In this document: piece after piece, positions 21,773 to 28,405 of the stretch
How the letters are laid out: each line of letters starts with the position of its first letter
Numbering within the stretch: the first letter of the stretch is position 1
Assembly (NCBI GenBank): GCA_025931335.1
Contig: JAICNG010000035.1
Span: forward strand, 1 to 32,316
Reading direction: 5' to 3'
Source of the DNA: Gemmatimonadaceae bacterium
GTDB taxonomy: Bacteria; Gemmatimonadota; Gemmatimonadetes; Gemmatimonadales; Gemmatimonadaceae
Length of the DNA stretch: 32,316 bases
Notes under the pieces: model-generated
What the model was told of the DNA's origin: nothing
What the model saw: only the letters and a program-made list of their open reading frames with translations
The model's database searches: none
Translations under genes and position numbers: made by a program

Positions 21773-23023
21773 ATGCGCGAACAAGACCTCATCCACGACT
21801 GGAACCAGGCCGGCGCGCCCTTCGACTGGGCCTCCTGCCGCGTCGAGCTGAACGACGAAACGCTCCGGGACGGCCTTCAGTGTCCGTCGGTGACCGACCC
21901 GGTCATCGACGACAAGAAGCGCCTGCTCCACCTCATGGTCGACCTCGGCATCGCCTCCGCCGACATCGGCCTTCCCGGCGCTGGGCCGCGCGCGCGCGCC
22001 GACACGCTCGCGCTCGCGAAGGAGATCGCGACGACCCGCCTCCAGCTCGAGGCGAACTGCGCGGCGCGCACCGTTATCTCCGACGTCGAGCCGGTCGCGC
22101 GCATCTCGCAGGAGGCCGGCATCCCCATCGAAGCGGCGACCTTCATCGGCTCGTCCCCCATTCGCCAGTACGCCGAGGATTGGACGCTGGACAAGATGCT
22201 CCGGGTGAGCGAGGAGGCGGTGACGTTCGCCGTGCGCGAGGGGCTGCCGGTCATGTTCGTCACCGAGGACACCACGAGGGCCGCCCCCGAGACGTTGAAG
22301 GCGCTCTACGGCCACGCCATCGGGTGGGGCGCGCGACGACTCTGTCTCGCTGACACGGTGGGCCACGCGACCCCCGACGGCGTGCGTCGCCTCGTGCGCT
22401 TCGTGCGCGATGAGATCATCGCGCCCAGCGGGGAGCAGGTGAAGCTCGATTGGCACGGGCATCGCGACCGCGGCCTCGGCCTCGCCAACTGTCTGGCCGC
22501 GATCGAGGAGGGCGTCGACCGCGTGCACGGAACGGCGTTAGGCATCGGCGAGCGCGTCGGGAATGCCGAGATGGACCTCCTCCTCATCAACCTCAAGCTG
22601 CTGGGTGCCCATCGCCACGACCTGAGCAAGCTTCCCGAGTACTCGCGATTGGCCTCGCGCGCCTGTAGCGTTCCCATTCCGCCCAGCTACCCCGTGCTCG
22701 GCGACGACGCCTTTCGCACCGGCACCGGTGTGCATGCGGCGGCGATCATCAAGGCGCGCAAGAAGGGGCATGCCTGGCTGGCCGACCGCATCTACTCCGG
22801 AGTGCCGGCAGGCGACTTCGGTCTCGCCCAGCGCATCGAGATCTCCCCCGTGAGCGGCCTGTCGAACGTGAAATGCTGGCTCGAGGAGCACGGCTATGAC
22901 CCGTCCGATGACGTGCTCTGTCAACTGCTCTTCGATGCGGCCAAGCAAATGAATCGCGTCATCCGGGACGACGAGCTGCACGCGATGATCGGCGAACGAA
23001 ATCGGCAACCCGCGCGCGCGTGA
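21773..23023 (+). CDS. DRE-TIM metallolyase (isopropylmalate/homocitrate synthase-like)
   Basis: The 416-residue enzyme has the DRE-TIM motif E-L-N-D-E-T-L-R-D-G-L-Q (R32, D33 of the catalytic set). The metal-binding H-x-H is in D-W-H-G-H-R-D-R-G-L-G. The G-I-G-E-R-V-G-N-A region follows, as in LeuA-type synthases that condense acetyl-CoA with a 2-oxo acid. It lacks the long C-terminal leucine-binding domain of classical LeuA (about 500+ residues), so feedback control by leucine is unlikely. Substrate choice (isopropylmalate, citramalate, homocitrate or another) cannot be decided. A GTGA overlap couples it to the DUF885 gene. Confidence 0.85.
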   Translation: MREQDLIHDWNQAGAPFDWASCRVELNDETLRDGLQCPSVTDPVIDDKKRLLHLMVDLGIASADIGLPGAGPRARADTLALAKEIATTRLQLEANCAARTVISDVEPVARISQEAGIPIEAATFIGSSPIRQYAEDWTLDKMLRVSEEAVTFAVREGLPVMFVTEDTTRAAPETLKALYGHAIGWGARRLCLADTVGHATPDGVRRLVRFVRDEIIAPSGEQVKLDWHGHRDRGLGLANCLAAIEEGVDRVHGTALGIGERVGNAEMDLLLINLKLLGAHRHDLSKLPEYSRLASRACSVPIPPSYPVLGDDAFRTGTGVHAAAIIKARKKGHAWLADRIYSGVPAGDFGLAQRIEISPVSGLSNVKCWLEEHGYDPSDDVLCQLLFDAAKQMNRVIRDDELHAMIGERNRQPARA

Positions 23024-24609
23024 GCGAGCGACTCGCCGACGTCCTCGAGGGCTACCTCGACCTGCGTTGGCGGATCAACCCGGTCGAGGGCACGTACGTC
23101 GGCCGGCATGAATTCGACTCCCAGCTTCCCCACGTCGACGCCGCCTCGCTCCGCGAGTACATGGCGGCGCTCCGCGCCTACACGGCCAGCCTCGAGGAAG
23201 TCGAGGCCGAGACGCTCGATGATGAGATCGATCGCACCGCGACGCTTCATGCCGCGCGCCACGACCTCCTCGTGCTCGAGCGGGAAAGGCCGTATGCGCG
23301 CGACCCGTCTCACGCGCTGCTGTACGCGCTGAGCGGGATCCATCTGTTACTGGTGCGCGAAGCGGAGGATGCCGCAACGCGCTCCGCGGCCGTGCTGGCG
23401 CGGGTGCAAGCCTTGCCCCGCTTTCTCGACGAGGCCGCCGCCGCGCTCACCGAGCCGCGGAGTGTCTTCTTCGACACGGCGCGCGCGATGATCGGCGGAG
23501 GCGTGTCGCTCCTCCGCGATGGCCTCGCGCCGACCGTCCTTCCCGGCGCCGATCCGCTCGCGCTGGCCGAGGCGCGCGATGCGGCGGTCGATGCGCTGCA
23601 TCGGTATGGCGACGCGCTCGCCCTCATGGAGCCGGCCGGAGAGCCGCGACCGGGCATTGGCCGCGAGCTGTTCGATCTCAAGCTCCATACCGCGCACATG
23701 ATCCGCGAGAACGCCGATGAGCTCCTCCGTTTCGGGGAGCGGCTGCGGACGGAGGCGATCGCGGAGCTGGAGCGCCTCGCCGGCGAGATGCGCCCGAACA
23801 CGCCGTGGCGTGACCTCGTGCACCAGTTCCGCGAGGACACGCCCACGCGCGACACCGCCATCGACGAATACCGGGCCGCCATGCGCGCCGCGCACGAGTT
23901 CACCGTCGAGCGCGGCCTGATGACGGTACCCGACGGCGAGCTGCGCGTCGCGCCGACACCGGACTTCCTTCGCGCGCTGATTCCATTCGCCGCCTACCAG
24001 GGCCCGGCCGCTTTCGACGGCGATGCGCGTGGGACCTTCTTCGTCACACTGCCGCGCGCGAACGAGCCGTGGCGGTTGCACTGCCGCGCCGAGCTGCCGA
24101 GCACCGCGCTGCATGAAGGCGTGCCTGGCCACCATCTTCAGATCGTGACCGCGTGCCGCCTGCCGCGGCGCGTGCGCCGCGTGATCTCGAGCCCCGCGGC
24201 GCAGGAGGGGTGGGCGCTCTACTGTGAGAATCTCATGGCCGAGCAGGGCTTCATCCGTGATCCCGCCGCCCGGCTCTTCCAGGTGCATCATCTCCTGTGG
24301 CGCGCGCTGCGCGTGATTCTGGACGTGTCGCTCCACACCAGGGGGATGACCGTCGACGCCGCGACGGCGATTCTGCGCGACGAGCTCGCGCTCGAGGAGG
24401 GCGCGGCGCGGGCCGAGGCGGTGCGGTATTGCGCCTATCCCACGTACCAGCTCTGCTACGCACTCGGCCGGCGCGAGATCCTGCGTCTTCGTGATGACGC
24501 GCGCGAGGCGCGCGGCGCGATGTTCTCCCTCCGCGCGTTTCACGATGAGCTGCTGACGTACGGCGCCCTGCCGACGCCGCTGGCCAGGTGGGGGATGGGA
24601 CTGGCATGA
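23020..24609 (+). CDS. DUF885-family zinc protein (peptidase-like)
   Basis: The 529-residue protein is mostly helical. Its signature H-E-G-V-P-G-H-H-L-Q (His 365, Glu 366, His 371/372) is the zinc site of DUF885. A-A-Q-E-G-W-A-L-Y-C-E-N (about 391-402) gives the third ligand region, and the C-terminal A-Y-P-T-Y-Q-L-C-Y-A-L-G-R is also typical. The family is related to zinc carboxypeptidases of M32/M3 type, but activity is established only for a few members. There is no signal peptide, so it is cytoplasmic, unlike many lipoprotein members. The GTG start overlaps the preceding stop. A repeat follows the stop directly. Confidence 0.9.
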   Translation: MSERLADVLEGYLDLRWRINPVEGTYVGRHEFDSQLPHVDAASLREYMAALRAYTASLEEVEAETLDDEIDRTATLHAARHDLLVLERERPYARDPSHALLYALSGIHLLLVREAEDAATRSAAVLARVQALPRFLDEAAAALTEPRSVFFDTARAMIGGGVSLLRDGLAPTVLPGADPLALAEARDAAVDALHRYGDALALMEPAGEPRPGIGRELFDLKLHTAHMIRENADELLRFGERLRTEAIAELERLAGEMRPNTPWRDLVHQFREDTPTRDTAIDEYRAAMRAAHEFTVERGLMTVPDGELRVAPTPDFLRALIPFAAYQGPAAFDGDARGTFFVTLPRANEPWRLHCRAELPSTALHEGVPGHHLQIVTACRLPRRVRRVISSPAAQEGWALYCENLMAEQGFIRDPAARLFQVHHLLWRALRVILDVSLHTRGMTVDAATAILRDELALEEGAARAEAVRYCAYPTYQLCYALGRREILRLRDDAREARGAMFSLRAFHDELLTYGALPTPLARWGMGLA

Positions 24610-24713
24610 GATTGCGGATTGGGGATTGCGGATTGCGGATGGCAATGGGATCGTCGCCGTGATCCTCCTGCGTCGGGTTTCAATCCGCAGTCCGCAATCC
24701 GAAATCCGAAGTC
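24610..24713. repeat. GATTGCG-type heptamer palindrome before the MFS gene
   Basis: The left arm (24610-24645) reads GATTGCG, GATTGGG, GATTGCG, GATTGCG, GAT. The right arm (24681-24713) is CAATCCGCAGTCCGCAATCC and on. It starts at the stop of the DUF885 gene and ends one base before the GTG start of the MFS gene, so it is the entire leader of that gene. It is the same family as 16862-16930 and 26464-26494. Confidence 0.82.
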
Positions 24714-24714
24714 G

Positions 24715-25905
24715 GTGAAAGTCCGCCTCGGCCGCAACGTCGTAGCGCTCGCGGCGGTGAGCTTCTTCACCGACGCGTCGAGCGAGATGATCTACCCCCT
24801 GCTGCCGCTGTTCGTGACGGCGACGCTCGGCGGCAGCGCGACGCTGCTCGGCGCCATCGAGGGGGCGGCCGACTCCGTCTCGGCGTTGCTCAAGCTGGCG
24901 AGCGGTTGGCTCTCGGATCGCACGCGGCGGCGAAAACCGCTCGTCGTCGCGGGATACGCGCTCGCGTCGGCCGTGCGGCCGCTCATCGCGATCTCGCAGA
25001 CGGCGCTCCAGGTGCTCGCCATTCGCGTCACCGATCGCGTGGGGAAGGGGATTCGCGGCGCCCCGCGCGACGCGCTCATCGCCGACTCGGTCGAGCCCGA
25101 GCTCCGCGGCCGCGCATACGGCTTCCATCGCGCCGCCGATCATGCAGGTGCCGTGGTCGGTCCGCTCGTCGCCTGGGTCCTCATGTCGCAGATGGGCGTC
25201 GGCGTGCGGACCATCTTCTGGCTGGCGGCGATTCCCGCGGTGATCGCGGTGATCACGCTGGTGGTCGGCGTGCGGGAGCCAGCGCCCCCAGCGCTTGCTC
25301 CAGCGCTTGCTCCAGCGCTTGCCCCAGCGCTTCCCCCAGCGCCCCTCGGTCTTCGCTTCTTCGCCTACCTCGGGGTGCTGCTGCTCTTCACGTTAGGCAA
25401 CTCGACCGATGCCTTTCTGCTGCTCCGGGCGACCGAGCTTGGCGTGAGCGCGGCGCTGCTCCCCGTGCTCTGGGCGATGTTGCACCTCGTGAAAACCGTC
25501 TCCAGCACCCCGGGCGGGATTTTGTCCGACCGCCGCGGCCGCAAGCCGGTGATCGTCGCCGGATGGATGGTCTACGCCGTCGTGTACCTCATGTTCGGGC
25601 ACGCGACCGATGCGTGGCACGTGTGGGTGCTGTTCGCGATCTACGGAGTGTACTTCGGGCTCACCGAAGGCGTCGAGCGCGCACTCGTCGCCGATCTCGT
25701 CCCGGCCGCCCGACGCGGCGCCGCCTTCGGGTGGTACAACCTCGCGATCGGGCTTGGCGCATTGCCGGCGTCGATCATCTTCGGAACGATCTACGATCGC
25801 TTCGGCGCGTTCATCGCGTTCACCGTCGGCGCGGCCGCGGCGATGCTCGCGAGCGTCGGCCTCTGGATCGTCGTTCCCGGTGCTACATCTCGGGCACGAA
25901 CATGA
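24715..25905 (+). CDS. MFS transporter
   Basis: A 396-residue protein with about 12 hydrophobic helices. The motif D-R-T-R-R-R-K-P-L (loop 2-3) and D-R-R-G-R-K-P-V (loop 8-9) are the MFS A-motifs, and V-G-K-G-I-R-G-A-P-R-D-A-L is a family-typical block of drug and sugar exporters. The cargo is unknown. The frame is open upstream through the repeat, whose translation (N-P-Q-S-A-I-R-N-P-K-S) is repeat-derived, so the GTG at 24715 is chosen as the first codon after it. The loop between helices 6 and 7 holds an in-frame 12-bp tandem repeat. The last 23 nt overlap the convergent gene. Confidence 0.88.
   Translation: MKVRLGRNVVALAAVSFFTDASSEMIYPLLPLFVTATLGGSATLLGAIEGAADSVSALLKLASGWLSDRTRRRKPLVVAGYALASAVRPLIAISQTALQVLAIRVTDRVGKGIRGAPRDALIADSVEPELRGRAYGFHRAADHAGAVVGPLVAWVLMSQMGVGVRTIFWLAAIPAVIAVITLVVGVREPAPPALAPALAPALAPALPPAPLGLRFFAYLGVLLLFTLGNSTDAFLLLRATELGVSAALLPVLWAMLHLVKTVSSTPGGILSDRRGRKPVIVAGWMVYAVVYLMFGHATDAWHVWVLFAIYGVYFGLTEGVERALVADLVPAARRGAAFGWYNLAIGLGALPASIIFGTIYDRFGAFIAFTVGAAAAMLASVGLWIVVPGATSRART
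25279..25347 (+). repeat. 12-bp in-frame tandem repeat in the MFS gene
   Basis: Units CCAGCGCTTGCT (25288-25299, 25300-25311), CCAGCGCTTGCC, CCAGCGCTTCCC and CCAGCGCCCCTC follow one another after a short 9-bp unit at 25279. They encode A-L-A-P-type repeats in the cytoplasmic central loop. Gain or loss of a unit keeps the frame. The core CCAGCGCTT also occurs in the terminator-like repeat at 3309-3349. Confidence 0.85.
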
Positions 25906-26506
25906 TGTGCGCCTTGGGCGTTCCGGCGTTCATCAGCCACGGCGTCTCGCGCGCCGGCCGCTCGGGCAGTCCGGTCGTCTGCGTCGTCGCGAACGGCATG
26001 TAGACGACGAACAGCGGCCTCGCGCCCTTCGCCGTCAGCGACGCGACATCGAGCGTTGCCCAGTCGCCCGTCAGCGAGTAGAGCGACGCGGGCGTCTTCG
26101 GCATCGCGAGCTTTCCGCTCTTGATCTCGCTGAAGCGCGCACTGTCGACGGCGTCACCCGTGACGCCGCTCGCGCGCAGCGAGCGACCGCGAGCCATGAA
26201 GGGCTCGAGCGAGTTGTGATAGCATGCGACGTGAAAACGTGGCGCGCCCCGGTTCGGCGCCAGGCAGGTCATCCCTCCCGCGCCCTTCCGCAACGGAACG
26301 AGCTTCCCGTCGGCCCCATAGCCGAGCACGCTCGCGCCGGCGCGCATCTCAGTCGGCAGCGGCAGGACGGCGACGGCGATCTGCTGTTCGACGTTGAGCA
26401 ATGGTGCCGTCGAGGGGGCGGTCGCTTCCTGCGCGGAGAGCGCCACCGCCGAGAGCAGCGTCACACCCGCAACCCGCAATCCGCGATCCGCAATCGTCAG
26501 CAACAT
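25883..26506 (-). CDS. Secreted protein of unknown function
   Basis: The 207-residue product starts M-L-L-T-I-A-D-R-G-L-R-V-A-G-V-T-L-L-S-A and continues V-A-L-S-A-Q, a signal peptide with a likely cut at L-S-A-Q. Its first 14 or so residues are encoded by a GATTGCG-type repeat arm. The mature part has I-A-V-A-V-L-P-L-P-T-E-M-R-A-G-A-S-V-L-G-Y and two cysteines (C-L-A-P, A-C-Y-H), which could form a disulfide. No family was recognised. It overlaps the ybdD-like gene upstream by 10 nt and the end of the convergent MFS gene by 23 nt. The ATG at 26506 is the only start before the signal core. Confidence 0.75.
   Translation of the reverse strand: MLLTIADRGLRVAGVTLLSAVALSAQEATAPSTAPLLNVEQQIAVAVLPLPTEMRAGASVLGYGADGKLVPLRKGAGGMTCLAPNRGAPRFHVACYHNSLEPFMARGRSLRASGVTGDAVDSARFSEIKSGKLAMPKTPASLYSLTGDWATLDVASLTAKGARPLFVVYMPFATTQTTGLPERPARETPWLMNAGTPKAHIMFVPEM
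26464..26494. repeat. Single GATTGCG-type arm inside a coding start
   Basis: On the minus strand this reads ATTGCGGATCGCGGATTGCG and on, with the 7-bp period of the 16862 and 24610 repeats, but no second arm follows. It encodes the n-region and early hydrophobic part of the secreted protein's signal peptide. Confidence 0.75.
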
Positions 26507-26679
26507 CTCGCCCCCGGTTTCGAATAGCGATCGTCGAGCCGCGCACGCTCGAATTCCGCACGCGACATGGGCTCACGGTCTGGATGATGGCGTTCGAGAT
26601 GCGCTCGATAGGCATCGTAGCGCGGTGCGCCGGCCACGACGCGGAATGCGCGTGCGAGGGCCGCGAAGAACCGTCTCAC
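26497..26679 (-). CDS. YbdD/YjiX-like small protein ending in Cys-Cys
   Basis: The 60-residue protein matches the YbdD/YjiX (DUF466, 'CC-star/KCU-star') family: F-R-V-V-A-G-A-P-R-Y-D-A-Y-R-A-H-L, then H-H-P-D-R-E-P-M-S-R-A-E-F, then R-Y-S-K-P-G-A-R-C-C at the very end. Family members are associated with CstA-type peptide or pyruvate transporters, and some carry selenocysteine at the tail; here both tail residues are TGT/TGC Cys codons. The GTG start overlaps the TPR stop in GTGA, and the stop overlaps the next gene. A longer in-frame opening upstream lies within the TPR gene and is not used. CstA itself is encoded 1.7 kb upstream, but a gene on the other strand lies between them. Confidence 0.85.
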   Translation of the reverse strand: MRRFFAALARAFRVVAGAPRYDAYRAHLERHHPDREPMSRAEFERARLDDRYSKPGARCC

Positions 26680-27647
26680 CCGGGCGGCGGCGACGTCGCT
26701 TCGTCGTCGGGATGGATATCCGGCGCTCGGTCGTCGGCCCGCCGATCGTCCGCCACCACGCGGTCGGTAAGCACGTCGCTCGGTCCGAGTCGAGCCAGCG
26801 ACTCGCGCAGCTTGTCCGTGTCGTACCGGGCGCCGAGCGGCACCGCGACCTCGAGCCCCTGCATGTAGCACGCGCGGGCACGCGACGTCTCGCCGCGGCG
26901 CACGTAGATGTCGCCCAGGACGCGCAGACACTGTGCGCGATGCACCTCGCTCTTCGCCAGCACGAAGAATCCGAGCGCGCCGGCCGCCAGCGATTCGGCA
27001 TGCGTAAGGTCGTCCTGCGCCGCGAGCGCCTCGGCGTAATTCAGCGTCGAGACGCCCAGGAGCTCGAAGTCGTCGACCTGCCGGGCCGCTTCCATCGCCT
27101 GGCGAGCGATCGTCGCCGCGCTCGCGTACCGTCCGCGGTCGAGCGCGGCGGCCGCTTGATTGTTCAGGACGAACGCGACGCCCCAATCGTACCCCGCCCG
27201 CCGGAAATGCCAGTACGAATCGAGGAACAGGCGCTCGGCGTTGTCGAGATCTTCGCGCTGCGCGGCGATCGATCCCATGTTCTGGAGCGCCAGCCCGCGC
27301 ACCCGGTCATCGACCGGAAGCTCGAGGACGCGCTCGTACAGCGGAATGGCGGCGTCGAACTCGCCGCGCTGGTGGTAGACGTTCGCCTCGGCGTTGATGG
27401 CCTCGGCGTACAGCGTGTATTCGCCCGCCTTGCGCGCGACCGCGGCGCCTTCGCGCGCCGAGTCGGTCGCCTGCTCCCACCGCGACCACACGCGATAGAG
27501 GTCGGCCTTGCGACACAAGGCCAGCGCACGGATGGTCCCGTCGGCGCTCCGGGAGGCCGCGTCGTAGAGCTGCAGCGCCTCCTCGAGCAATCCCGCTTTC
27601 TGTAGCCGCAGTCCTTCGTCGAGCTGCTCTCGCTCCGACGCGATCAC
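26676..27647 (-). CDS. TPR-repeat protein
   Basis: The 323-residue protein is almost all paired helices in about seven TPR-like units. Examples are A-G-L-L-E-E-A-L-Q-L-Y-D-A, A-N-V-Y-H-Q-R-G-E-F-D-A-A-I-P-L-Y-E-R-V and L-G-D-I-Y-V-R-R-G-E-T-S-R-A-R-A-C-Y. It has no signal peptide, so it should be a cytoplasmic scaffold for protein contacts. The last 30 residues are Asp- and Arg-rich and disordered (V-A-D-D-R-R-A-D-D-R-A-P-D). The GTG start at 27647 has AGGGGG 5 nt upstream. Translational coupling to the YbdD-like gene by GTGA suggests that it serves the same transport system, but this is inference. Confidence 0.85.
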   Translation of the reverse strand: MIASEREQLDEGLRLQKAGLLEEALQLYDAASRSADGTIRALALCRKADLYRVWSRWEQATDSAREGAAVARKAGEYTLYAEAINAEANVYHQRGEFDAAIPLYERVLELPVDDRVRGLALQNMGSIAAQREDLDNAERLFLDSYWHFRRAGYDWGVAFVLNNQAAAALDRGRYASAATIARQAMEAARQVDDFELLGVSTLNYAEALAAQDDLTHAESLAAGALGFFVLAKSEVHRAQCLRVLGDIYVRRGETSRARACYMQGLEVAVPLGARYDTDKLRESLARLGPSDVLTDRVVADDRRADDRAPDIHPDDEATSPPPG

Positions 27648-27790
27648 GTCTACCCCCTGTCAAGTGGACGCACACGCGCGCCCGCAATGTGCCGCACGAG
27701 ACTTCGACACCGAACGTTCTCCGCGACATAACGACCGGTTGCCCGGACCCCTGCGTCGCGTCGCTCCTATGGACCCTACAGGAGCACGAG

Positions 27791-28339
27791 ATGCCCCCGT
27801 CCACCCGCCCCTTGGGCCTGTCGGTCGCCCTCCCCACGCTGCTGCTGGCGCTCAGCGCCGGCTGTGGCGACCTGGCGCCCACGAAGTCGATCGAGCCCGA
27901 GGCCTCCCTCTCACAGCGTGCAGGAAGCCGGCCCGAGATGCGGCTGGCGCCCTGCGGCACCGACGTCTCCGCCGCCGCGTCGAGCATGATTGGCCCGGAG
28001 GGCGGCGTGCTCTCCGCCGGACCAGCGGTCGTTTTCATTCCACCCGAAGCGGTTCGGACCCCCACCCGCTTCACGATTCAGCCCCTCGCTGGGAGCACCC
28101 TCCGCGTGCGGATCACCGCCCGCGGCCGCGCCCGCTTCGGCTTCGCCCGGCCTATCGCGGTCATGATAGGCTACGCCCACTGCTCGCGCCAGGAGTTCTT
28201 GCGCGGGAACGTGTCGGTTTGGCACGTCGACGACGCGACCGACGCCCCGCTGGAGCGGATGCCAACGGTCCACGATCGCCACAACGCGACCGTGGGGTTT
28301 CTGACGACGCACCTCTCCACGTACGCGGTGGCGCATTAG
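27791..28339 (+). CDS. Lipoprotein with ZU5-like domain
   Basis: The product has 182 residues. The signal (M-P-P-S-T-R-P-L-G-L-S-V-A-L-P-T-L-L-L-A) ends in lipobox L-S-A-G-C. The mature part has M-I-G-P-E-G-G-V-L-S-A-G-P-A-V-V-F-I-P-P, then T-R-F-T-I-Q-P. This is the opening of a ZU5 domain, a beta-fold found in eukaryotic ankyrins and in many bacterial surface lipoproteins. Upstream in-frame codons are rejected because GGAG lies 6 nt before the ATG (27781-27784). The gene is divergent from the TPR gene across 27648-27790, in which no promoter is clear. It lies in reverse between cstA and its usual partner. Confidence 0.8.
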   Translation: MPPSTRPLGLSVALPTLLLALSAGCGDLAPTKSIEPEASLSQRAGSRPEMRLAPCGTDVSAAASSMIGPEGGVLSAGPAVVFIPPEAVRTPTRFTIQPLAGSTLRVRITARGRARFGFARPIAVMIGYAHCSRQEFLRGNVSVWHVDDATDAPLERMPTVHDRHNATVGFLTTHLSTYAVAH

Positions 28340-28344
28340 TCAGC

Positions 28345-28405
28345 GAATGAGGCACGAGGACTGAGGGGCGAGGAATTCCTCACCCCTCAGTCCTCGTTCC
28401 TATTC
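28345..28405. repeat. Loop-less GAGGACTGAGGG-type palindrome between convergent genes
   Basis: The left arm 28345-28375 and right arm 28376-28405 meet without a spacer. The inner 19 bp pair with one mismatch (AGGACTGAGGGGCGAGGAA against its inverted copy). The cstA stop (28400-28402) lies in the right arm and the ZU5-lipoprotein stop is 6 nt before the left arm. The unit is that of 20358-20446. It could end transcription from both sides. Confidence 0.88.

Noticed and set aside
23347-25143. 598-residue open frame on the minus strand across DUF885 and MFS genes
   Set aside because: It crosses two genes with clear motifs and a palindromic repeat, and has an Arg/His-rich composition without domains.
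25279-25347. CRISPR-like array
   Set aside because: Units are 12 bp, contiguous, in-frame and without spacers; this is a coding tandem repeat.
26497-26520. Selenocysteine at the end of the YbdD-like protein
   Set aside because: Both tail codons are Cys codons followed by a TGA that lies in the usual stop position of the CC form; no reason to read through.
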